DNA of 45,955 nt, from the NCBI GenBank assembly GCA_002753515.1, contig PEAK01000030.1:1-45955 (forward strand). The letters run 5' to 3'. The first letter of the stretch is position 1, and every line of letters begins with the position of its first letter. Source of the DNA: Magnetococcales bacterium (GTDB lineage Bacteria; Pseudomonadota; Magnetococcia; Magnetococcales; UBA8363). Of this stretch, positions 17,361 through 25,403 are shown piece by piece. The notes beneath the pieces were generated by a model, which ran no database searches, was not told the DNA's origin, and saw nothing but the letters and a program-made list of their open reading frames with translations. Position numbers and translations under genes: made by a program.

Positions 17361-18284
17361 TCATTCGCCATAGAGTTCGATGTTGTCAAAGGCAATATCA
17401 CCTTTATGGTTGACCAACAGCAAACCATCCAAACCGCGCAGCGCAGCGACATCCTGAACTTGCAGCACAGCCTGTCCATCCAACCAGACCTTCATATGGC
17501 CATCGCCACTCCGTTGCCACACCACGCCATGATTCAGACCGTCCCCCAAGCCATGCCCGGGCATTACTGCAATCGATTGCATACGGTGTTCCTCGTCATA
17601 GCGCACAATCTGGAGTGTTTTGTTACGATCCGGGGCGGCAAACAAACGGAGATGATAACCGGTCTGCACGTCCTGGCCCACAACCAAGCCAACCTCTCCT
17701 TCCCCCTGGGCCAAGTCGGAACGAAAGGTCACGCGCAGGCGAAAGTTATCAGGAACACTCACCGAAGCGCGAATCATGGCCGTCCCCTGGGAATAGCGAC
17801 CGCCAGCACCCGGATTGGGGTGATCTCCCGATGTTTTACCACGCATCACGCCCACGATCCCGCGGACCAAGCGATCATCGGAGATTTTTTCCGCGGGTTG
17901 TTCGTTCAGATCGGACATCTCACCCCCCGCCTGTAACGACAACACCTCAGAACGGTTAGCCGAAGAAAACAGGGCACCACTGCCATCCACCTCAAAATGA
18001 CCCGCCAGGACTTTCCAACGGGGATCCCGTTCCTGGTTGCCGGCGTCAAAGGTTTCCGCCAACAACAACTTGCCGGTGACCCTTCGGGCACCATCCACTA
18101 TTTTTTTAAGTTTGTCGAGAAAGTCCGGGCGGGCCGCTTTGCTTCGCCGCCCCTCTTCGATGACCCGGCTCAAGGAATCAAGGATACGATCCGAGTCCGA
18201 TTCCGCCATGGCCCAGGTTGACTGACAACCAATCAACAGGGCAATAATCCAGCACCCCGTCTTGATTTTCCCCTTACAAGCCAT
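17361..18284 (-). CDS. Exported LamG/concanavalin-like protein, possible lipoprotein
   Basis: About 307 residues. The N-terminus MACKGKIKTGCWIIALLIGC carries a lipobox-like LIGC, with an alternative signal-peptidase I site at AMA a few residues later. Residues ~70 to the end resemble a LamG-type beta sandwich: LLAETFD, FRLRVTFRSD, GEVGLVVG, YHLRLFAAPD, KVWLDGQAV, and the closing DIAFDNIELYGE. These domains bind sugars or proteins outside the cell. Four-base overlap is possible with the preceding gene if a TTG at 18320 is used, but the ATG at 18284 has AAGGGG at good spacing. Placed directly upstream of the binding protein and kinase, it may act in the same sensing route. Confidence 0.72.
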   Translation of the reverse strand: MACKGKIKTGCWIIALLIGCQSTWAMAESDSDRILDSLSRVIEEGRRSKAARPDFLDKLKKIVDGARRVTGKLLLAETFDAGNQERDPRWKVLAGHFEVDGSGALFSSANRSEVLSLQAGGEMSDLNEQPAEKISDDRLVRGIVGVMRGKTSGDHPNPGAGGRYSQGTAMIRASVSVPDNFRLRVTFRSDLAQGEGEVGLVVGQDVQTGYHLRLFAAPDRNKTLQIVRYDEEHRMQSIAVMPGHGLGDGLNHGVVWQRSGDGHMKVWLDGQAVLQVQDVAALRGLDGLLLVNHKGDIAFDNIELYGE

Positions 18285-18316
18285 GTCCCCCCCTTGGGCA
18301 GGCCATTTTCTTTGGG

Positions 18317-18953
18317 TCAATGGCTGGATTTGTCAGGAACGATAACTGGTTCGGGATTGTCGAAAAGACGGAAATAATTGTCAAGGTACCATCGGGTAAT
18401 CTTTTCCATGCGCCGACCATGGTTTTCCCGGATAATGGCCGTGGCCACCGCCCGACGCTCAAACTCCTGCTGATCGATGCGTCCGCTGTCCAATTCCCGT
18501 TTATCCTGCTGTTCCAACCGGCGCAAACGAGAAAAAATGGCGTTCTTCGGACCATATACTGCGTAAATTTGTCTCATGGCATCATAAATGGTCAGGCCCG
18601 CTTCCTCCGGCACCGGTGGCTTGGGAGCGGCCTCTTTCAGGGTGACAAACAAACGATCCGTGACCACAGCAGGCTTGGCCGGGCGGACCCCATGGATTAA
18701 ATAATCCTCAGCATCGGTCCAATCGTTGCTCGCAACCGACTGTTCAGGCTCCCGGGCAGGTCCCGGGGTCGGATCCCGTTCCGGGGTACCTTTGATAAAA
18801 TCCTGGAAGGAAATCCATGTATCTGGCAACCGACTTTGTCCCACCCTTTTCCTCCCACGGCAACGGCTTTTCCAGAAGGCGACAATTAGGCATTTCATCG
18901 TCCAGGGCGAGACCAAACATGAGCAAAACCGTCTCGGGAAAACGACAAAACAT
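18317..18953 (-). pseudogene. Hypothetical gene with a probable frameshift near 18830
   Basis: I do not recognise a family. The frame ending at 18317 reads well for ~170 residues: a Pro-rich acidic part, then a helical part (FSRLRRLEQQDKRELDSG, RRMEKITRWYLDNYFRLF). Upstream of ~18840 that frame becomes implausible and has no good start. A different minus-strand frame there reads well from ATG 18953 (MFCRFPETVLLMFGL...) with GGGAG four bases upstream. A shift near 18800-18840, where GGGAGGAAAAGGGTGGG is prone to slippage or sequencing error, would join them into ~212 residues. So this is either a broken gene, an assembly error or two genes. The alternative is one gene starting at 18898. It heads the minus-strand signalling array. 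Confidence 0.45.
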
Positions 18954-19270
18954 GGAACTCCCGGTAGCAACCACCAATCCTGGAAGTCAGACTGCACCAA
19001 TGGGATGGTTATCGCAATACCGAGGCTTCGGGAGATAAGGCTCCCTCTCACCCACACATCGAAATATGTTGCAATGCAGCAAATCACAGTGTAAGATGTT
19101 GCAGTGCAGCAAACTTCCGTTTCCATGATTCATCTGCTTGAGCATCAAGACTGACGTATCAAAAAAAACAAATAATGCCAATCAGTAACTGTCCACAGCA
19201 CTACGCACATCAGGCGTCAAAGCGTGTTGCGAACGAATGCGATGGTCTTTTCGGCAAGGAGGAAATCAAA
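18954..19270. other. Divergent promoter region with paired repeats
   Basis: About 320 bases between two divergent genes. The clear signal is a pair of 18-bp direct repeats (separate entry). No gene is seen; a start at 19175 for the response regulator gene would be possible but lacks a ribosome-binding site. Confidence 0.5.
19066..19113. repeat. Two 18-bp direct repeats, likely tandem operators
   Basis: ATGTTGCAATGCAGCAAA (19066-19083) and ATGTTGCAGTGCAGCAAA (19096-19113) differ at one base and are spaced exactly 30 bp, near three helical turns. Each has inverted half-sites TGTTG/CAGCA. They sit between the divergent response regulator gene and the signalling array, so a regulator bound here could control both. 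Confidence 0.65.
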
Positions 19271-19852
19271 ATGGCTCGGATACTGATTATCGATGATGAG
19301 GAGATCATTCGTGACTATCTCCGTGTTATTCTTGAGGATAATCATATCATCCACGAAGCGCGGGACGGGGGGGAGGGCATAGACCTCTATCGCAAACATT
19401 TTTTCGACTTGGTGATCACAGATATCTTGATGCCTGCCAGAGACGGTATCGAAGTGATCGTTGAGATTACGGACAGTTTCCCGGATGCACGCATCATCGC
19501 CATATCGGGTGGTGGGCGCGGACTGGAGGCTTCGTTCAATCTGGAGATGGCCAAAAAGTGTGGGGCCATGCGCGTTTTAAAAAAACCATTCTTTCCAGAG
19601 GATATGCGTATCGCGGTGTCTGATGTTCTGACCCAACAACGGGATATGCCACCTGTATCTTCGTCCGTTTCCCCTGCCTTGGACCAAAACGCCATCCGCC
19701 TGCCGCATCAATGTGCCCAATTCACGCAAAAGGCGTTGGCTTCTACATCCAAATTCCTGCATGCCATTTTCCCTTCATCTGCTGCCACTGCCAGAGGAAG
19801 GGGCAACGAAGGTAAAAGGATTACATCGGCTCCCCGCAATATGGGATCCTGA
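19271..19852 (+). CDS. Response regulator, REC domain with short C-terminal tail
   Basis: 193 residues. REC domain at ~1-120: acidic pair in IIDDEE, acceptor Asp in DLVITDILMPARDG, Ser in IIAISGGG, Lys in VLKKPF. The last ~70 residues are low-complexity (Ser, Ala, Pro) with no recognised output domain. The ATG at 19271 has AAGGAGG eight bases upstream; a longer frame from 19175 is rejected. It may be the messenger to a kinase or chemotaxis complex. Its tail may be degenerate, since it reads into a region of mixed codon use. Confidence 0.8.
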   Translation: MARILIIDDEEIIRDYLRVILEDNHIIHEARDGGEGIDLYRKHFFDLVITDILMPARDGIEVIVEITDSFPDARIIAISGGGRGLEASFNLEMAKKCGAMRVLKKPFFPEDMRIAVSDVLTQQRDMPPVSSSVSPALDQNAIRLPHQCAQFTQKALASTSKFLHAIFPSSAATARGRGNEGKRITSAPRNMGS

Positions 19853-19991
19853 AAGCCAATTTCACACAATCAGCGGGCAACGCGAGGAAACAGGGACTCC
19901 TCGGTTTCAATAAGGTACAGCGTTTGCTTGCTTCACCTGAAACAAGCGGAGTACCAAAAGCTTTGACACATCGCATTGTCGGGAGCTGTTT

Positions 19992-20171
19992 ATGCAAGAT
20001 GCCATGAATAATACTAATAATTCTCCCTGCTGCCAGGGCATCCCCCATGATGTTGTGCTTGGTTACCTGGATCGCCTTCGGCGAATCGAATGCGATGAAG
20101 AGCGTTATCAATCCATTTTGAACGACCTGAACAATATCATTCATCACTACCTGGAGCGTGAATTCCACTGA
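19992..20171 (+). CDS. Small hypothetical protein (59 residues), helical
   Basis: This short gene is supported by GGGAG six bases before the ATG and by a plausible protein: a polar leader with a CC pair, then a charged helical stretch (VVLGYLDRLRRIECDEERY, then LNDLNNIIHHYLEREF). It has the look of a small coiled-coil or adaptor protein. No family is recognised. It lies between a response regulator gene and a chemoreceptor gene on the same strand. Confidence 0.55.
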   Translation: MQDAMNNTNNSPCCQGIPHDVVLGYLDRLRRIECDEERYQSILNDLNNIIHHYLEREFH

Positions 20172-20512
20172 GTTTCAGCGAGCCTCTGCAACTCTGCACT
20201 CGGTAATACTGGCAAGCCACAGGAAATGTTTGTACGAATCCAGATCATGCCGTCTGGTACCGCCTTGAACAATCTCCTGTCTTGAAGGCGTGGCCAAGTT
20301 GTCCCCGCGCACTTCCGAGTCGTACCTCACAAAAGCATGCGGTAATTCTCCCTGATTCCTCATCCCTTCTCATCATTTTCCAGTCACTTTGGCGAAGACC
20401 CTTTCCTACTTCCCATCTGATTATGGTATTGAGAATACCGTTACCTGGGCGGGAGTTTGACGCCAAGGTTCTGTAGTGAGTCGACTCACAAAACTTTGTA
20501 GAGGCGTTGGCA
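20172..20512. other. Upstream region of the chemoreceptor gene
   Basis: About 340 bases. Two palindromes lie here: GGTATTGAGAATACC (20425-20439) and the perfect GTGAGTCGACTCAC (20476-20489), the second ending 23 bases before the chemoreceptor ATG. A 62-codon minus-strand frame (20175-20363) has a weak GAAGGG before its ATG but no recognisable product; I do not call it. Confidence 0.45.
20476..20489. promoter_or_regulatory. Perfect 14-bp palindrome before the chemoreceptor gene
   Basis: GTGAGTCGACTCAC is a perfect palindrome just upstream of the ribosome-binding site. It may be a repressor operator or a leader hairpin. A second imperfect palindrome GGTATT/AATACC lies 37 bases further upstream. 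Confidence 0.4.
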
Positions 20513-22999
20513 ATGTTGCATTCATTAATGAGAGTCCGAGTAGCCACCCGGATTGCTTTGTCTTTGTCCATCCCGGTTTTGTTTTTGCTGTTTCTGGGGG
20601 GATGGTCCTGGTGGGTGAGCAGTACAACCCGCGAGGGCATGCTGGATGTTCGAAACCGTCGGCTGGATACGGCGGTATTGGCGTTGCGGATGCAGCAACA
20701 AGTGCTGCAAATTCAACAATTCCTTTCGGACATCTCCGCCACCAGGGGCCAGGATGGATTGGATGATGGTTACAAGCTTGCTGAGGAAAATTATCAGGCG
20801 TTTTTATCCGGATTGAAAGACATGGAACGCCTGATGGCGGAAAATTCAGAACTCAACGGCGTCCTGCTCAAACTGCGGGAGCGGGTGGATGCCTATTACG
20901 CCATGGGCAAGACCATGGCAGCCGCCTATGTCGCCGAAGGGGCACCGGGGGGCAATCGTTTCATGGAACGATTCGACAAGGAGGCCGCCGCCATGCATGA
21001 AGTCCTGGTGCCCTTTGTCGATGAACAAAAAAGTGTGGTTTTCCATCACATGGAACTCTCCATCGAGCGAATTTCCCATCTTCGAAGCGGATTGATGATA
21101 CTCATGGTGCTCGCCCTGATCATCTCCGTGGCCGGGGTCTGGTTTATAGCGCAATCGATTTTGCAGCAACTTGGCGGAGAACCTCACACAATCGCCGCTT
21201 TTTTGGATCGACTGGCCAAAGGGGATATGACCGCCCAATTGGATAACACAAACGGCAAACCAGGGGGATTGATCGCTTCGGTTCTGGCTCTTCAGAAAAA
21301 ACTGCTGCATACCGTGAGAATGATTTCGATTCAATCGGATACCAATGTCGCCGTCACCCGTGAACTGGTCGCCGTACGCAAAAATCTGAGTAGCGACGCC
21401 GCCAACTCCCTGTCTCTCGCCTCTGAAGTGCTGGAAGAAAACAGCGCCTTGCACAGTGAAACCAATGGTGTCAGTTGCAAAGCCATCGAAGCAAGTCAGG
21501 ATATGGAAAGTTCGGCCCAGGCGGTCAAAAAAATGGAAGAGAATATCCACGCAATGGCCTTGTGTGCGGCCAACACCAGAGACAACATGACATCCGTGGC
21601 ATCATCCGCTGAAGAAATGAGTCGCAACGTCTCCTTGGTCAATCAGAGCATTGCCTTGGTGGATGATTCGGTCTCTGTGGTGGCAACGGCAATCGAGGAA
21701 CTGACATCCTCCTTATCGGAAGTACAAAATCGTTGTCGGCGAGCGGCCATGGAGTCCTCGCAAATGCGACAAGGGGTGGTGACAAACCAGGTTGTCATGC
21801 ACGATCTGGAATCCTCCATTGAAGAAATCCAAAAAATGGTATCCACCATCAAGAACATCGCTGATAAAACCAACCTGCTGGCCCTGAATGCCGCCATCGA
21901 GGCGGCAGGTGCTGGTGAAGCGGGCATAGGCTTTGCCGTGGTGGCCAATGAGGTCAAGGATTTGGCGCGAAAAACCAACGACGCCACCAGCTTGATCGCC
22001 TCTATGATTGAGAAAACGCGTAACAATAGCCAACGGGTCACCGAAAGCTTCCAGAACATGTCCGAAAGTGTTGGTACTATTGATCAAAATACGCAAGAGA
22101 TCAATCAGACGGTCTCGGAGCAGAATCAGGCCGTAGCAGAAATTGCCCGATCCATGGCTTCGGTTCGCACGGCCACATTCAATGTGGCCCGGCAGGCTGA
22201 AGAAATAGCCACCAGTACCCAGCAGGTCAGCCAACTTGTACAGGAAGGTGCCAAAAGCACCGTTATGATCGCCGAAGAGGTGGAACAGGCCTCCCAACAC
22301 GCAGCCGAAGCCAACTATTGCAGTTCCGGGGCCCTGTTCAAGACCGAAGAGGTACGAGTACTGTCAAGCAATGTTCTCATCAATGCCGCCCAGGTACAAA
22401 AGAAAACCCTCCAGTTGCTTCACCTGGCCAGCTATGCCAATGGTTCGGCCCATCATACCGGCCAATTGGCCGAGGTCATCAAGGAATCCGCTGACACGCT
22501 ACAGCAATCCGTAGCCTATCTCAAGATTGGCGATTCCTTTGTCGACCTCACCCATTTAAAAGCGGTGCATCTGGCTTGGCTCGGTACCCTGGAAAATGTA
22601 ATCTGGGGAAAAGAGGTGATGCGCGTTGAAGAGGTGGCCGATCATCATGCCTGCGCGTTGGGTAAGTGGTATGATCAGCAGAAAGGCAGCTCATTGAGTC
22701 AATTACCAATATTCGCCCAACTGGGTGATACGCACGCCCGGGTTCACGCCTTGGCCCGTGAAGTGATTGCTCTGCTTCAGCAAGGTGGCGGATTTAACAT
22801 GGAACATATCATCAAGGAAGAGACCTACATTGATCTGACCATCGAACAGACGGAAGACTCCGGTGCAAAAAAATTCCAGCTTTTGCGAGACAAAGCTGTT
22901 GTCAAGTTGGAGCAGTTCAACGAATTACGTAAAGAATTGTTTGAACAACTCGATCACATGTTTCTATCCGGTTTGGATGCCATGGAGGCACCTCGATGA
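20513..22999 (+). CDS. Methyl-accepting chemotaxis protein with C-terminal CZB domain
   Basis: About 828 residues. TM1 at ~17-38, a periplasmic helical-bundle domain to ~185 (NIT/TarH-like, rich in helices), TM2 at ~195-217, HAMP at ~220-275, a long signalling domain with the conserved hairpin tip [20 protein letters not shown], and a C-terminal CZB zinc-binding domain ([16 protein letters not shown] ... [13 protein letters not shown]), which in other bacteria senses zinc or hypochlorous acid. There are many coiled-coil heptads between. The ATG at 20513 has GAGG eight bases upstream; the TTG at 20507 is less well placed. No che genes are in the window, so it would signal to a kinase encoded elsewhere. 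Confidence 0.92.
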   Translation: MLHSLMRVRVATRIALSLSIPVLFLLFLGGWSWWVSSTTREGMLDVRNRRLDTAVLALRMQQQVLQIQQFLSDISATRGQDGLDDGYKLAEENYQAFLSGLKDMERLMAENSELNGVLLKLRERVDAYYAMGKTMAAAYVAEGAPGGNRFMERFDKEAAAMHEVLVPFVDEQKSVVFHHMELSIERISHLRSGLMILMVLALIISVAGVWFIAQSILQQLGGEPHTIAAFLDRLAKGDMTAQLDNTNGKPGGLIASVLALQKKLLHTVRMISIQSDTNVAVTRELVAVRKNLSSDAANSLSLASEVLEENSALHSETNGVSCKAIEASQDMESSAQAVKKMEENIHAMALCAANTRDNMTSVASSAEEMSRNVSLVNQSIALVDDSVSVVATAIEELTSSLSEVQNRCRRAAMESSQMRQGVVTNQVVMHDLESSIEEIQKMVSTIKNIADKTNLLALNAAIEAAGAGEAGIGFAVVANEVKDLARKTNDATSLIASMIEKTRNNSQRVTESFQNMSESVGTIDQNTQEINQTVSEQNQAVAEIARSMASVRTATFNVARQAEEIATSTQQVSQLVQEGAKSTVMIAEEVEQASQHAAEANYCSSGALFKTEEVRVLSSNVLINAAQVQKKTLQLLHLASYANGSAHHTGQLAEVIKESADTLQQSVAYLKIGDSFVDLTHLKAVHLAWLGTLENVIWGKEVMRVEEVADHHACALGKWYDQQKGSSLSQLPIFAQLGDTHARVHALAREVIALLQQGGGFNMEHIIKEETYIDLTIEQTEDSGAKKFQLLRDKAVVKLEQFNELRKELFEQLDHMFLSGLDAMEAPR

Positions 23000-23024
23000 C
23001 GCAATCACGCCAGATGCGTCATCG
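22994..23024 (+). terminator. Hairpin across the chemoreceptor stop codon
   Basis: A perfect 10-bp inverted repeat CGATGACGCA/TGCGTCATCG with an 11-base loop spans the stop codon. No T run follows, so it may be a Rho-assisted terminator or an mRNA-stabilising hairpin. It lies between two convergent genes. Confidence 0.45.
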
Positions 23025-23061
23025 TTACCAACGCCGGTGCCAGAGCGGGACACCAGGTTCT

Positions 23062-23502
23062 TTATTTGTGCGTGTCGTCTGGTGGCAGCAGTGCCGCCCC
23101 CTGGCCACCGACCCGGGTGGCAACCCAATCGATCACGGATCCATAGATGGCCCCGGCAACGATAGTGCCCCAAAAAATCACCCAAGGTGACAAAGGGCCG
23201 TTCGTTGGTGGGGTGATCAAAACGCCCGGGGCGATCGGCAGGGATACCACGGCCCCCAGACATGCGCCGCGCAACCAGGGATGGTAGCTGAAACCAAGGA
23301 TGGGATGCACGGTGAAAGCCCCGGCAAACGCCACCATCATGCCTATCAATACGCGATCGGTAAAGACGATCCAGAAGAGAGGATTGGAAGGATTCGCCAT
23401 TTCAGGATGACCGCGACTTGCCAAGTAAATACATAGAAAACCAGATAAAACACCCAGAGTGACCGCAGTCAGGAATCGTTTACTGGCGGGATGGCGACGC
23501 AT
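23062..23502 (-). CDS. Four-helix membrane protein, unknown
   Basis: 146 residues, basic leader MRRHPASKR then about four hydrophobic segments (FLTAVTLGVLSGFLCIYLA; VLIGMMVAFAGAF; LRGACLGAVVSLPIAPGVL; IFWGTIVAGAIYGSVIDWVA). The ATG at 23502 has AAGGA at proper spacing; a longer start at 23544 is rejected. No family recognised. It is convergent with the chemoreceptor gene and ~140 bases from the YqaA-like gene. Confidence 0.6.
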   Translation of the reverse strand: MRRHPASKRFLTAVTLGVLSGFLCIYLASRGHPEMANPSNPLFWIVFTDRVLIGMMVAFAGAFTVHPILGFSYHPWLRGACLGAVVSLPIAPGVLITPPTNGPLSPWVIFWGTIVAGAIYGSVIDWVATRVGGQGAALLPPDDTHK

Positions 23503-23642
23503 ACGTTTTCCTTTCGTTGTGCAACTTTTCCACATGGTTAACAAGCGCTTGGATGTATTTTACATGTAACGCAAGCTGGGAACAAGAATTTTTCTCCAGG
23601 TGTTGTTTATCCACACCCATTAATAAATATTATTTGTAATTT

Positions 23643-24227
23643 TTATATAATAAATTTAATTCCAACCAAAAAAGCGATAACCAAAAACAATAATCCACCA
23701 AGAACCACCTTGACAACGTGGCGTTCAATCCAAACACGAAGGGGATCACCCCCCCACATGAGGGCACCTGCCACCAGAAAAAAACGCAGGCTTCGACTGA
23801 GAATGGAACTCAACAAGAAGGTCAGAAAGTTGACTTTCATGGCCCCGGCAGTGATCGTAAATATTTTGAACGGCACGGGGGTGATGCCGCCAATAAGCAC
23901 GATCCAGACATCGTATTGGTTGAATAGGTCACGAAGGTGTTGGTAATGGTCCTCGCCACCATAGGCGAGGACCAACGGATGTCCGATGAATTCCCACGCC
24001 CAATAGCCTATCAGGTAGCCCAGCACACCTCCCAGGACCGTCCCGGCGGTACACCAGAAGGCGATAAGCATGCCCCGTACTGGTGTCGCCAGGACCATCG
24101 GAACGAGTAAGGCGTACGGTGAAACCGGGAGGACAGATGCCTCGATAAACGAAACGAAAAACAGCACGGGCATGGCGCGTGACGATGCGGCCATTTTCAT
24201 AACCCATGGAAATATTTTATGAAACAT
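23643..24227 (-). CDS. YqaA/DedA-like membrane protein (VTT domain)
   Basis: 194 residues of a small integral membrane protein: SFIEASVLPVSPYALLVPM, a central GTVLGGVLGYLIGYWAWE, and the re-entrant segment IVLIGGITPVPFKIFTITAGA with Pro and Gly spacing typical of the VTT (SNARE-associated) fold, of the YqaA subgroup. DedA-type proteins help move lipid carriers or keep proton balance. The C-terminus forms one more helix. The function of this member is not known. Confidence 0.8.
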   Translation of the reverse strand: MFHKIFPWVMKMAASSRAMPVLFFVSFIEASVLPVSPYALLVPMVLATPVRGMLIAFWCTAGTVLGGVLGYLIGYWAWEFIGHPLVLAYGGEDHYQHLRDLFNQYDVWIVLIGGITPVPFKIFTITAGAMKVNFLTFLLSSILSRSLRFFLVAGALMWGGDPLRVWIERHVVKVVLGGLLFLVIAFLVGIKFII

Positions 24228-24266
24228 TACTATCCACAGGTATGGGAAACACCCCGGGTTGAAACC

Positions 24267-25391
24267 TCATTCCTTTCCAGGGACCACGGCATCCTCTGGC
24301 GACGCAGGGGGTGGTGGCGATGATTGTAGCATGGGAAGGGGATCCTCACCCATCATTGGGATTTCCCCTTTTTTATCCCCTGCATCACCGGGAACAGCCT
24401 CTTTCTTGGCCTCGGGTTTGGGGGGGCCCGACACCAAATTTTCCTTGCGAACGTTTTTCAACAACACATCACCCACATAACTGGGGATGCGAAACAGTTC
24501 CCCCCGGGCCGCAGATTGTGCGACAAACTGACCACCTTTTTCCAACTTGGCCAGTTTATAGGCAATTTTGTCACCTTTTTTCTTTTGCAGAACCCACTCC
24601 AAAGCGGGCTTGTCCAAAGCGGCCTTAGCCTCGTTTTCATTTTCAACCAAACCTTCATAGGAAAAATTGCCCATCATACGTGCCAACTTGGCGATTTCCT
24701 GTTGATTGGGTTTTTCATCAGCCGCCAGTGGTTGCAGATTCCAACGCACTTCTTTAGGCCCGTTTTTTTTCTCGTCCTTTTTGTCAGCAGGTGGCGCGAC
24801 CTCTTCCCGGGTGATCGTCAAACCAGCCACTTCAATGGCCGCCAAGTCTTCTTCGGGAATGGTCAGGAGACTTTTATCCAACCATTCTTCCACCTTGACG
24901 GGTGCTTGATGGGTACCAAAGGCAACTGTCAACGTGGATTCCAAACCTTCGGGACGGGCATGCACCTGTTTGACGCCGGGAGAGGTGCCAAAAAAGAGGA
25001 CTGATTTCTTACCACCGGACTGCTCCAGGGTGATTTTACGTTCAAACTCCTTGTCGGCCACCTTGAATCGCGATTGGGCCGCCGATGTCGTGGCAACAGG
25101 CAGTCCATGTTTCAGACCAACCAAAGCATCCAAAAAGGTTTGCACCATGCCCGCATTGGCCGGAAAACCTTTCAAGTCGGGCAAAGTCCACGCATCCCCT
25201 TTTTTTGTAAGGATGACCTTGCCACCCTCGCCACTTTCAATGGTAATACCTTCGATATCGGCAGACTTCAACGCCACCAACGGCTGATCGGGTGCCTGAC
25301 CGCTTAAACTGGGTCCGGTAAATGCCATGACCCCGGTAAGAATGCCCTGAAGCACCAGGACAACAGTCAATATACGGATGAATTTTTCCAT
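24267..25391 (-). CDS. DUF4340 protein of an ABC system
   Basis: About 374 residues. One N-terminal membrane anchor (FIRILTVVLVLQGILTGVMAF) followed by the DUF4340 repeat pattern, in which units of ~100 residues read like SADIEGITIESGEGGKVILT and later LAAIEVAGLTITREE. A charged loop (PADKKDEKKNGPKE) and a Pro-rich C-terminal tail are present. DUF4340 genes are regularly found next to GldG-like genes and are thought to act in the periplasm. The ATG at 25391 has AAGG eight bases upstream. It starts 12 bases after the permease gene ends, so it is the third gene of the operon. Confidence 0.82.
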   Translation of the reverse strand: MEKFIRILTVVLVLQGILTGVMAFTGPSLSGQAPDQPLVALKSADIEGITIESGEGGKVILTKKGDAWTLPDLKGFPANAGMVQTFLDALVGLKHGLPVATTSAAQSRFKVADKEFERKITLEQSGGKKSVLFFGTSPGVKQVHARPEGLESTLTVAFGTHQAPVKVEEWLDKSLLTIPEEDLAAIEVAGLTITREEVAPPADKKDEKKNGPKEVRWNLQPLAADEKPNQQEIAKLARMMGNFSYEGLVENENEAKAALDKPALEWVLQKKKGDKIAYKLAKLEKGGQFVAQSAARGELFRIPSYVGDVLLKNVRKENLVSGPPKPEAKKEAVPGDAGDKKGEIPMMGEDPLPMLQSSPPPPASPEDAVVPGKE

Positions 25392-25403
25392 GATTGTCAC
25401 ACC

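Noticed and set aside
17226-17936. 236-codon plus-strand frame
   Set aside because: Antisense to the LamG-like and binding-protein genes; no family pattern.
18697-18885. Separate 62-codon gene
   Set aside because: A third frame across the suspected frameshift region, with no start signal or sensible composition.
20175-20363. 62-codon minus-strand gene
   Set aside because: Only a weak GAAGGG adjoining the ATG and no recognisable product; it overlaps the likely chemoreceptor promoter region.
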